In this document: positions 45,975 through 56,639 of the stretch, piece by piece
Layout of the letters: the number at the start of each line of letters is the position of its first letter
How positions within the stretch are numbered: the first letter of the stretch is position 1
Source of the DNA: Cannabis sativa
Lineage: Eukaryota; Streptophyta; Magnoliopsida; Rosales; Cannabaceae
Assembly: GCF_029168945.1 (NCBI RefSeq)
Contig: NC_083602.1
Coordinates: 63,632,600-63,696,599 of the forward strand
Direction: 5' to 3'
Length of the DNA stretch: 64,000 nt
The notes under the pieces: model-generated
The model's input: only the letters and a program-made list of their open reading frames with translations
What the model was told of the DNA's origin: nothing
Database searches by the model: none
Translations under genes and position numbers: made by a program

Positions 45975-46370
45975 AACTAATATTAATATTTTAATTATGA
46001 AATGTGTATTAAAATCTTATATTAATGACCAATAACAAAATTGTAATTAAAAAAATTATATTTATTATTGTGTCAAATTTTACAAGTACAATATCTTATG
46101 CTAAATTTATTATAACTTTTAACATGTATTAATTTTGAAATAAAATATATCATCTTTTTTAAAAAAAAAATGTTAAAATATCACTATTTTTTAACAGGTT
46201 ATTAGAGATGCTATAATATAATGGACCATTAGAGATACTCTTATATGATGATTAATTAACACTAGATGGGTAGTCAACCATTTGAGGCAAGTCCAAGTAG
46301 CTATAGGAGATATGCTGCGATTGTGTGTGAGGAGTTATAGGATTGTACAATATAATATAATATATATATA

Positions 46371-47144
46371 GGGAAATTTGATTATATATGCATATTAATG
46401 GGGAAAATTATTTCCCTAAACTTATGCATTTAAAAATTAAAAAAATATGACCACTTTACATTAAATTCAAAAATACCCCTCTCATTTTTCAAACCTCATC
46501 TGTCTCTCTCTTCCTCTATCTCTCTCGTTGTTCTCTCATCATCTCACCCTCACTAAATCACCAAATCACCACCACCAAACACCAAATCATCGCGTACCCA
46601 AACCACCGTGAGACGCGACTCCAACCCTCTACCACCGAGCTTTGAACAGAGATATCAAAGGCAAGCCTTCAGATCTTTTTTTTTTTATTTTCGTTGGATG
46701 TGATTTGGACAAAATCTGGGTTTGGGATTTGATTTCGTCGAGCCTGATGCAGGCCCGACATCGGTCCGATGGTATCACAGGAAAATTGAGGAAGATAAAC
46801 GCCCAATGGGCCCGATGGGTCCGATGGAGCCCGATGCTTGTGTAAAAAAAATAGAATTTGATATGGCCTGATGGGCTCGATAGTGGGCACGATGGTTGGC
46901 CCGATGGTTCGCCTGATGCCTGTGTAAAAAAAATAGAATTTTTGATATAGCCCAATGGGCCCGATAGTGGGCCCGATGGCTCGACAGTGTAGTGAAATAA
47001 AAGAGAGAAGAAGAGAGAAGGGGGGTGATGTAAAGGGAAGGTATTTTAGGGATATTATAAAATGTGTCATATTCCACAAATATCAAATATTATGATTTTA
47101 GGGAAAATATTTTAAGTATATGTAAGCATAAAAAATCAAATTTA
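46371..47144. mobile_element. Non-autonomous MULE-like element
   Basis: The ends are about 50-bp imperfect inverted repeats containing AAATTTGATT and TTTCCCTAAA (46371-46425 and about 47090-47144). The left end is GGG next to TATATATATA. The interior has a run of CCGATGG-type repeats (46741-46990). The left end and these repeats resemble 55781-56580 ahead of the MULE transposase, suggesting a deletion derivative. No convincing 9-bp duplication on the right. Confidence 0.55.
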
Positions 47145-47204
47145 ACGCTTTAATTGAAAGAAAAAAAATGGCACTAGGTGGGTAGTCTCGCTGCTGCCCA
47201 TGTT

Positions 47205-47540
47205 ATACAGGTTCAACTTGGGTAAAGCCTCGAAATGGTTGTTTAAAGTTTAACTTGGATTCTGCCATCAGTGCTAATAAACAGAACATCGGTTTGGGTT
47301 CTTTGATTCATTGAGGTATCAAATTTTATGCTATTTTGTCTTTCAGTGCTACCTTATCTCTTGTTGTGGATGAGGCTCCTTCTCCTTACAATAGCTTATT
47401 TCTATGCTCTAGACTTGGTTATTCTTAGGTAATGGTTGAATCAGACAGTTGTAATGTTATCAACGCCATTAACAATTGTTCACTGCATCATTCTTATCTT
47501 GGTTGCACTATTGTGTTTTGTACCACATATGCTAGACACA
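47205..47540 (+). pseudogene. LINE RNase H remnant
   Basis: Nearly continuous frame reading KPRNGCLKFNLDSAISANKQ, then VMVESDSCNVINAINNCSLH, the pattern of the RNase H-like domain at the end of plant L1 ORF2 (lK.N.D and vEsDs.nviN). Only a few stops. No other part of that LINE is present. Confidence 0.65.
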
Positions 47541-47544
47541 CACT

Positions 47545-48736
47545 TTAGTAAAATAAACTCTTTTTTATGGATGATTATTAGATCCAATTGATGTAAGTTC
47601 AGTCAATTTTATATTTGATTCAAATTTTATAATTATACAATGCACTAAAAGTAAACTAAATCTTATTTTAATAAAATGGGATAAAAAATTTAATTAAAAT
47701 ATTAAATTTTTATTGAAAGTATATAAAAAAATATATTAAATATATAAATAAAAATATAAAAAATTATTAATTGCATTAATTAGTGACAAAAAAATAAACA
47801 AAAAAATAATATTTATTGTGCAGTAAAATTTAGTTCATGTTATATTATGTGTCAAATTTAGCTCAACTTTAAACATGTATTAAATTTAGATCACATTATA
47901 CACTATAATTGTAGTTTAATTTTATGAACGTAAACTAAAAAAATATATAAACTACATGTATAGCACTACATTAGATATACTCTTATATGAGTTTGAGGGC
48001 TTGACTACCTGTCTTGTGTTCATGTGTGTTTTCAAGAAGACATTCATGATTAATGTTTTCTTATGGCGCACTTTTTATGTCTCAAAATTTTTTTCACTGA
48101 GTTTTATTTTTAACTAGCATTTCATTGAAGGTAATCAAATGGTAAAGATTTATTCTATTTTTTTTATTTAGTTGTATTTACAAGTATTAGAATATCATTC
48201 CAACCGAATGACTTTTTCATTATTTCGGTAAAATTATTATTTTATTTTAAAAAGATGAAAAAAAATTTAATGTTTTTGTTAATTTTTTTTATGCATTTTA
48301 AATTTGATTCAATTTTGATTCTTGTTTTTATTCTCATTGACATTCTTATTTTTATATTTTTATTCCTTTCAACTAATAGTGACCTTAATATTTTAGTAAG
48401 ACCATTTTTATAAAAAAAAAAATAAAAAAAAATAAAAAAAAAAAGAGGAAGTAATTGTATGAGTAAGTTAGGCAAGATCATAAGACTTTAAAGAGAGTGG
48501 ACGAAGAAGTCATTTTCATCTGGTAACCTTAAGGTACAATACAAATTTAATAATGCCTTATCTTCTTAGCTTTGAACATATCGAAAGCAGCTAGTCACAG
48601 GGCCCTTTTCACCAGAAAGAAATATTTTTTAAAATTATATTTAATTATTTCAGACTAGACTTGTTGAAATTAGACCACAAATATAAATATTAAAACAAAT
48701 AAATATCTTTTATTCTAAAGAAAGTATCTCTTTTAT
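47545..48736. other. Intergenic, nothing recognised
   Basis: AT-rich with poly(A)-like and (A/T)n runs around 48410-48445. No gene. Confidence 0.5.
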
Positions 48737-48746
48737 TATAAATATA

Positions 48747-48980
48747 GGAATATGATTTTGTCACGTGATGTACTTTCACGGAATGTATTTCGTGATACAT
48801 TAGATGAGTCCGAGGGTACATTAAATGAGTGTTAGGGTACGTTTCTACTTTTTAACCCTAACTATCCCTAGATCAATCTCAGCCGTCAGATCAAATAACT
48901 CCCTCATCTGACGGCTGCCGTACATCACGGATTACAATCTATGAATGTGAAAGTACAATAACAGGACAAAATCATATCCC
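48747..48980. mobile_element. MITE copy 1, 234 bp, Mutator-like
   Basis: Ends GGAATATGATTTTGTC and GACAAAATCATATCCC are inverted repeats. Flanked on both sides by TATAAATATA (48737-48746, 48981-48990) as a direct repeat, so the 9-10 bp are a target duplication. Closely similar to 52935-53162. Confidence 0.85.
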
Positions 48981-49304
48981 TATAAATATATAATGATGAA
49001 AAGAAAGTAAATAACAAATTTTATACCAAAATTAATTATTGGAGATGCTTCAATTGCCATGATCATATGCATATATAGAACACTTGAGTATTACTTATTC
49101 ATAATAAATAAATTTAATTATAAATATTAATATTAAATTATTAAATTTTGATTTAATAACGAATAATAAAAGTCAAATTTAAATTTTTATACTTAATTGA
49201 AAAAAATAAACATATTTTTTTACATAATATCAAAAATATATTTATATACAAAATATTTAAGTCAAATTCAATATTTTATTAACAAAAATATTTTTTAAAT
49301 TTTT

Positions 49305-50074
49305 TTAGTCGATGGAACAACTCTCGCTCATATACGCTTCATGTTTTGCTACCACAAAATTTAGTCTAAGAGCAATACAACTCAACTCATCAGATACTCC
49401 ATGATTCGGTTTGTTCAACTTTGCTAGAATGATATTCCTTAACCACCCGATGAATGTTTGACGATGTTCGTCTACAACCCATTTTTGTTTATTTTTATGA
49501 TATCTTTGAACCATTGATTGTAATAACTCTATGTGATCAGTGAAAAATATGTAATATTAATTAAGTTATTGTTCATCGTGACTAATTAAAGGTTAATCAA
49601 AGAGAAAACTACCTATAACTTGCGTTATATATGGTTGAACCTCTGGATTATTGTTCATCACGACTAATTGAGATTGATCTAGTTCAAACTTGGACACGAG
49701 TTCCTTTCCCCCTTAATCCTCTATCAACATCATCTGGGTCAGTTCTTGGTTTACTAATTTCAATTTCCTTAATTAACTCCGGCCATGTACTATAAATAAA
49801 ATTCTACAACCTCATCAAATATGTAGCACTCAACCATAGATACTTCTGGTCGATAGTGGTTACACACATAACTTTCAAGTACCTTTATATTTCTTTCAAA
49901 TGGATACATCCATCTTGTCCATACTGGCCTACACGATCTTACTTCTCTCACTAGATGAACCATTAAATGTATCATGATGTCAAAAAAAGATGGCGAAAAA
50001 AACTTTTCGAGGTTGCACAATTTTTTTAGAAAGAAGCCATTCGAATCAACTCTTCTAGTTTTCATTTTTTGCAT
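49305..50074 (-). pseudogene. CACTA (En/Spm-like) transposase remnant, DUF4218 region
   Basis: The minus strand from 50074 reads KKLCNLEKFFSPSFFDIMIH, then EVRSCRPVWTRWMYPFER and PEVSMVECYI, the hallmark of the DUF4218 segment of CACTA transposases. After a broken stretch, 49514-49305 reads KWVVDEHRQTFIGWLRN, the linker before DUF4216. Fragmented; no element ends found. Confidence 0.8.
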
Positions 50075-50089
50075 TTTTCTTATTTGTGA

Positions 50090-50570
50090 GAAGAGAGTTC
50101 TTTTTGTGAGAACCTAGTTGTTCATCTAGGTTTTAGTGCTTTTCATATCTGTTCATACTCTGTCTTAGAGTTTGTTAGAGCGACTTGACTGAACAAGAGA
50201 GTGGTCTTCGGGAGAAGACTTTTTCAAGCCTTACTTCGGGAGGAAGTAAGCATTCACACTTCAAAGACGAAGGGAGTTCGCTGTGTGGAGGTATTTCAGA
50301 AGTTAGATTCATAAAGAGCATTACAAAGGATTGCAGCAATAATTTAGAGGGAGTAAACTTGTATAAGTCAATTGTCTTTGTAATTGTTGATACTTTATTA
50401 ATTGATTTCATTCTCTGGGTGTGGTCCCGTGGACTAGGAGTGTTTGAAAGAACACTGATACCACATACAAATCTTTTGTGTCAACTGATTTAATTTTCTG
50501 CAATTATTTTTATATTCTGTCTGTTCTGTTTTGTCGCTGCAAAACTGGTCTCTACAGTAACAAAATTACA
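50090..50570 (+). other. Possible LTR fragment
   Basis: A GC-moderate stretch with GTGGTCCCGTGGACTAGGAG and GAACACTGATACCACATAC, resembling the 3' half of some Copia LTRs. No partner and no boundary seen. ORFs in it are not supported. Confidence 0.3.
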
Positions 50571-50909
50571 TTATGCTTGTGCAAACGTGTTTTATATTTT
50601 CGTATATATTATTGACATTTGCAAAATCTCAATTTTTCAGATAATTACAACATCTTATTACAATTTCTTTCTCAACTTCCAAAACACATGTTGTAATATT
50701 TTTCTTTTTTTTATTTTTTTTTATTGTAGTGTTCGTTATATTCACAACATCACTCTTATAATTGTACTATTCTGAATAGTTTACAGTGTTAAAAAATATA
50801 TTTAAATATTTGAATAAGTGTAGTAAATTAGAATATGAGAATCTATATTCGATACTGTAAATCATTCTAAATTTATAAAATATTTACATGCTTGATATTA
50901 TAAATATAA

Positions 50910-52265
50910 GGGATATTGGCGGCTAAACCACCTGAACTTTACGGTTTGTAACACTTAACCACAAAAACCGAAATTTTGGTGGCTAAACTACCTAAACCCT
51001 GGTTCCGTTTTGCTCTGCACACCTTTGTCCAAAAATCACAGTTAAGTGTCACGGTGGACTGTCCACGTGTACATACTTGTACACGTGGCAAGTTTTTAGT
51101 GGTCCACGTAATATTAATTTTAAAAAATAATTATAAATATTAAGAAAAAATTAAAAAATCAGAATTTTTTTTTACTTTTTTTTTTTAATTTTAAAAATTA
51201 AAAAATTAATTTTGTTTTTACTTTTTTTTTTCTTTTTCTTCTTTCTTCTTTCTCCTTCTCTTTATTCTTGAACCCAAATAATAAAAAGGAAGCAGAAGCT
51301 AAATTCAAGCAAATCTCTGAAGCTTATGAGGTATGTCTCTTTAGCCAAAACACACCCTTCTTTTTCTCTCCAAAATACAGAACTTTATTAATATGAAGCT
51401 TTTTAATTAGCTGTTAATTTATGGTTAATTTCATTTTTGCAGGTTCTGAGTGATCCCCAAAAAAAAGCAGTGTATGATCAGAACAGTGAGGAAGGGCTTA
51501 AGGGTCAAATGCCACCACCAGACGCCGGAGGACCGGGTGGAGCTTTATACTTCTCGACAGGAGATGGACCCACGACGTTTCAATTCAATCCTTGAAATGC
51601 AGACGATATTTTTGCGGAGTTTTTCCGGTCCTCGGGACTGTTTGGAGGCTTGGGAGGGATGGGTGGTGGAGGAGGAGGTATGAGGGGTTCAAGGTTTTCA
51701 AGTGGGATTTTCAGGGATGAAATATTTGGATCGTTTGGGGAAGGAGGTGGAGGTGGAGGTGGTGGCGGTGGCTCCATTAACCATGGTGCCTTGTAGCCTT
51801 GAAGACCTGTACAAGGGAACTACAAAGAGGATTTATTCAGATCTCTAAAGATGAAGAGGATTATTAAGCAAAAGTAGTGAGAGGATTTATTAAGCAAAAG
51901 AAGAAAGAAGAAGAGAAAGAAAAAAGAAGAAGAAAAAAGTAAAAAAAAAAATAATTTTTTAATTTATTTTTAAATTAAAAAAAGTAAAAAAGAAAAAAAA
52001 ATTATTTTTTTTTCTGATTTTTTAATTTTTTTTAATATTTATAATTATTTTTTAAAACTAATATTACGCGGACCACTAAAAATTTGCCATGTATACAAGT
52101 GTGTACACGTGGACAGTCCACTGTGGCAGTTAACTGTGATTTTTGGACGGAGGTGTGCAGAGCAAAACGGAACCAGAGTTTAGGTAGTTTAGCTGCTAAA
52201 ATTTCAGTTTTTGTGGTTAAGTGTTACAAAACATAAAGTTCAGGTGGTTTAGCCGCCAATATCCC
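50910..52265 (+). mobile_element. Pack-MULE carrying a DnaJ gene fragment
   Basis: Long inverted repeats of about 270 bp: 50910-51180 is the complement of about 51998-52265, with ends GGGATATTGGCGGC and GCCGCCAATATCCC. Flanks TAAATATAA and TAAATATAG are a 9-bp target duplication with one mismatch, typical of Mutator. Between the repeats is a host-derived DnaJ fragment with its intron. No transposase. Orientation is given for the captured fragment. Confidence 0.9.
51271..51890 (+). pseudogene. Captured DNAJB-type Hsp40 fragment
   Basis: An exon end at 51271-51330 reads NPNNKKEAEAKFKQISEAYE, the last part of a J domain after HPD (HPD itself is missing). An intron of 112 bp (51331-51442, GTATGT...TTGCAG) follows. 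The next exon reads VLSDPQKKAVYDQ, then a Gly/Phe-rich region as in plant DNAJB1-like proteins. A CGA-to-TGA type change gives a stop at 51593-51595. After a frame change, PCSLEDLYKGTT from the substrate-binding domain is recognisable at about 51788-51830. Intron retention shows capture from DNA, not mRNA. The gene is not functional as a chaperone. Confidence 0.9.
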
Positions 52266-52274
52266 TAAATATAG

Positions 52275-52924
52275 TGAACATCATCATAAAATAATTTAGA
52301 AAAAAAATATTCTAACATATATTTTCAGATGTAGATATAAGAAAATAGTTTCAAATAGAAAATTGGGCATTTCAGAGTGTTGCCCTAATATAAAATTTCT
52401 AATACATAACCAATTAGGAGCGTAGGGAGATACCCTACTCAACTTTTTATAAATTTATTTTATGTATAATCTTTTTATATATATTTTCATTTTTGTTTGC
52501 GTATTTGTTTTTTTAGTTTTGCCATTTCGTCTTTTTATTTTTTTCTCTTATAAATTTATATTTGTCATTATAATAATTTTCACGTATTTTCATATATTTA
52601 TTTGGTATTTTTTATTTTTATACTAATATAATTTTACTGAAATCTATATAGAAACGTACATACATCTAACAAAGTAATTTAAATCGCAATCAAAATCTAT
52701 ATAGCAACTCATATAAAAACTAACTGAGCAACTATCGGAGCAACCCAAGCCGTAATTTGAAAATAAAAAATAAAAAATAATATATAAAATAATTTTCTTC
52801 TTTATTTTTATCGCTATAGAATTTATATTTTTTCTCTAATAAAATAATTTTCTTAATAAAATTTAAATTTATAAACAAAAATGCCCCTCCTAACATTTGT
52901 GGCTGGCCACCACTGATAGCCATA
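52275..52924. other. Intergenic, nothing recognised
   Basis: AT-rich sequence between the Pack-MULE and the second MITE. Confidence 0.5.
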
Positions 52925-52934
52925 TATAAATATA

Positions 52935-53162
52935 GGGATATGATTTTGTCCCGTGATGTACTTTCACGGAATGTATTCCGTGGTACATTAGATGGGTCTC
53001 AGGGTACATTAAATGAGTGTCAAGGTACGTTTCTACATTTTAACCCTAATTACCCCTTGATCAATCTCAACCGTCAGATCAAATAACTCCTTCATCTGAC
53101 GGCTGTCGTACATCGCGGATTACAATCCGTGAAAGTACAATAACGAGACAAAATCATATTCT
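52935..53162. mobile_element. MITE copy 2, 228 bp, Mutator-like
   Basis: Starts GGGATATGATTTTGTC; the right end is mutated (CATATTCT). Flanked by TATAAATATA at 52925-52934 and 53163-53172. Shares about 85-90% of its sequence with copy 1 by eye, including TCATCTGACGGCTG. Confidence 0.87.
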
Positions 53163-53172
53163 TATAAATATA

Positions 53173-54340
53173 TGTATATAAGATCATATAGAAGAATGAA
53201 TGTTCATTAAAAAAAAAATAGACTTGTTTTTGTCTTTATATGTATGTTGTTTGTGTTAGGAGTGATATGGTGTATACCACATGACCAAGTTACCTCCTCC
53301 TTAATATTTTTGTGGTGTCAAATGCTAATTAGGTGAATTTACAACATAATGCTATATAACTAAATTATTTTTTTTTATTTCGGAAGAAAATTTTTAAATT
53401 CTCCTTTGGTTATAATACAAGTGTTAGAAATTTTTAAAACCAAGTAATTTATTCTATAAATTTAGCAGGGACTCATTTATCTCTTTTTTTACATAGAAGA
53501 ATTTACATATTATTTAAATTTTTCTTTTATTATTTTTTATCACTTTCAAAAAATTGTAGTAACCATTTCAATATATATAGGAACTATCTTCATTGTTTCA
53601 TTTGTCAATGTTATTAGTATTTACTCTTTTTGTCTAATATTGTTTTACTATTCCATTTGTTTTTTCTTTTCATTTTTTTTTTTTAAATATTTTTTCAATT
53701 TAATATGTATACCTAAATATATACATGGATAACACCTTTTATTTTATTTTATTTCATTTTAATATATATACCTAACATATATAATTTATTATTATTATTT
53801 TTTAAAAAATAAATATTTACTTCAGTCAATAAAAAAATACTATAGCTTATTTTTTTATTCTAAATGTCACTTTTTTAATTGCTATTAAAATAGTAAAAGT
53901 ACTTGCATACCAAATTTCCTCCAAATTGGAGTGATTTTTTAATCACAAACTCAATACATTAATTAAAAGTTAATGTGGTGTTTTAATCTCAAGTTAATGT
54001 AAAAACACACTCATTTTCATTTTTTTCCACATATCTTTTTACAATATATACTTTTTAAGAAGCTTATTAAAATTAATCAAAAAAAAAAAAACTAAACGTA
54101 ATTTTAAATTAAAGTATGTGCAATTTTTTTTTAAAGAAATATATATATTACATAAGATATTTTCATTATTAAATTTTATAAATTATTGAGCAAAATATTA
54201 ATTTCTATATATTTTCTTTGCAAACAAATAAAACAAATAGATATTTTACTAACTTTTATTTAAATATTTGAAACAAAACACAAAAGGCACATATACCAAT
54301 GACTAATATATATATTTAAGTAAAATATTTGTTTTGTAAT
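53173..54340. other. Intergenic, nothing recognised
   Basis: Very AT-rich. No gene or element end. Confidence 0.5.
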
Positions 54341-54352
54341 TGAGACTTGAGA

Positions 54353-54397
54353 GTTGGCCGGTTTTAGATGATAAAGTTGGCCGGTTTTAGATGATAA
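54353..54397 (+). repeat. Tandem pair of a 23-bp unit
   Basis: GTTGGCCGGTTTTAGATGAT occurs twice in a row (54353 and 54376). Confidence 0.9.
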
Positions 54398-54440
54398 GCC
54401 GTGGAACATGCCTCTTTCAATATTTGTAGTTTTGTATAAA

Positions 54441-54726
54441 TTAGGTGGGGTTTGATTAGAAAGAATGAAAATTGAAATAGAAATGGAAAGAAATAATATT
54501 TAAAATTCATAAAAAAATTAATAAAATTTTTTTTTAAAATTTTGTATTGAAATGATTTTTACTTTTATTTTAAAATGAAATAGTTATTTCACCAAAATAT
54601 GGAAATGTCATTCCATCAAAATAGTATGTCAATAGTTTTAAATGCAACTAAATAAAGGAATAGAAAAAAAATTATTTTCTTTTTCATTCTATTCTATTTC
54701 ATTACCTCTAACCAAACGTCACCTAA
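54441..54726. mobile_element. MITE with about 45-bp inverted repeats
   Basis: The left end TTAGGTGGGGTTTGATTAGA and the complement of the right end TTAGGTGACGTTTGGTTAGA match, with similarity continuing about 45 bp. 286 bp, AT-rich, no ORF. The target duplication could not be settled, so the superfamily is open. Confidence 0.7.
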
Positions 54727-55115
54727 TTTTTTTCCAATACTAAAATATAAAATTCTAGTTTGTGGATAGGTGCGTATAGCATCTTCCAATTTTTTTTTTT
54801 TTTATTAACGTCTTTTACTAATAATTTAATGAAATATAAATGTATTTCATTTTGTACAAAAATTTTATAGCATTAATTAAAATTAAAAAGGTATAAAAGT
54901 AAATAAGACAATGTATATTTGTTTTAGTTTTGAATATTATTAATTAATTTTAAATTTTATCAATTAATTTGAATTATTTGTAAAAAATAAGTATGAGTAT
55001 ATTTTAATAATAAATTAGATTTTTTCTAGACTATATACTTTCCCTTTATGTTTTCAAATTTTAATGCTATTTAAATAGATTTAATAATTTGTTTATACAA
55101 AAATATATATATATA

Positions 55116-55746
55116 GGGCAAGACTATGGTAGGACTTAGCAAAAATTCCCTACCGGTAGGGTACTTTTTTTAACCATTGATTTTAGATCGGATGGTTATT
55201 ATAGTTTAAGATATATATTCTTATCATACAACTAACTGTATACAATAAAAATTTTATACTTTCTAAAAAAAATATTTATTTTTAAAAATAAAAAAATATT
55301 AAAACTTAAAATAAGAGACCCTTAATTTTCTCACTCTCCATTACAATATTGTTCTTCCAAAAATCTGAACGGCATTCTCTGCAGCAAACCCACGCCATCT
55401 CTCCAACCAGCCCAGATAACCCCACAACGATCCCAGGACGACCCGATGGCAACCCGACGGTGACCCGACGGAGAACTCATTGTGAACTCCCGAACTCGGA
55501 CGACGTAAACACATACAAACAATGATTTTACTTATTACTAAAGCCTAAAAAAAATAAAGCCCAAATTTTAAATAACAGGCCTACTCTTCCCAGCCCGTGG
55601 GTGTGAATGAGAGAAATAATCTGATACATTTTTTTTAATCAAACTTATATATATATATATATATTTTCCTTTTTAAGTTCTGATTGGTTAATATTACATC
55701 CCTATAGCATAGGGTCATTATACTTGGTCCTACCATATAAATTCCC
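55116..55746. mobile_element. MULE-like element, 631 bp
   Basis: Ends GGGCAAGACTATGGTAGGAC and, inverted, GGGAATTTATATGGTAGGAC. It sits in a TATATATATA tract on both sides, which fits a 9-bp duplication but cannot be delimited. The interior has a moderately GC-rich segment (55360-55500) with a chance ORF and no recognised gene. Confidence 0.65.
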
Positions 55747-56639
55747 TATATATATATATATTTTAAAATGTGCTTTTGCAATGAAAAATTTGACTTTTTA
55801 TGCATCATTAGGGGAAAATCATGTCCCTAAACTTATATTGTGCAATATTAAGAGACTAGGACAATATTAAAACTAATCCCCATACACTCTTACAGCCCAA
55901 AAAATAACATTTCATCTCTTTTTCCTTCTCTTCACTCATCTTTTCTCTGTTTTTAGTTCTCTCTTCTCTGAATCTTACACACTCACAAACCTCATTCTCT
56001 TCACTTATTTCATTACCAAATAATACAAATTTTTGATACAAACTACACTATAAGCTCGGTGCTTTGGTGGTTAGTTTTTTTTGGACGGGACATCATACGC
56101 AAATTCAATGGGTAATGATTTTTCTTTGTTTAATTTTGTTGTTGGTTATTATATTTAGTTTATAATATTATTTTTATGGTCGATCTATTAGTTGTTGCTT
56201 TTTTATGCTATTTTTTGTGTGGAAATGATTGTTCTTCAAGTTTTCTGCATTTTTCTGGTTTGTTGTTTTTTTTTTGTTTGGACCAATGGTGTCCAATAGA
56301 GGTCTGATGGTGGCTCAATGGTTAGATCAGTTTTTAAGGTTAGGGATGATGTCTACATAGACTCAATGTGTTAGTCCGATAGGTCCGAAGCTCTATTAGT
56401 GTCCCTATGGTCTGTTCGATATTGTGTCTGATGCCATCAAGAATTTTTTTTATATTCCCTGTCTGATGTCATGTCCGATGGGTCTGATGGTTGTGTTCGA
56501 TAGTTTTTTGTTGGAATTTATCATATGGGGTTCGATATTGGTCTGCTATGGGTCCGATTGTGTCAGATACTTGACAGATTTATGGCTTTTTGAGGATTTT
56601 TTTAATCACTTTTCTATTAGATTTTTGTTCTAAATTTTA

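Noticed and set aside
46629..47086. Minus-strand ORFs of 103-136 codons with repeated RAH and GPIGP runs
   Set aside because: Products of the CCGATGG repeat tract read antisense, inside a non-autonomous DNA element.
51580..51777. Minus-strand proline-rich ORF
   Set aside because: Antisense of the glycine-rich part of the captured DnaJ segment.
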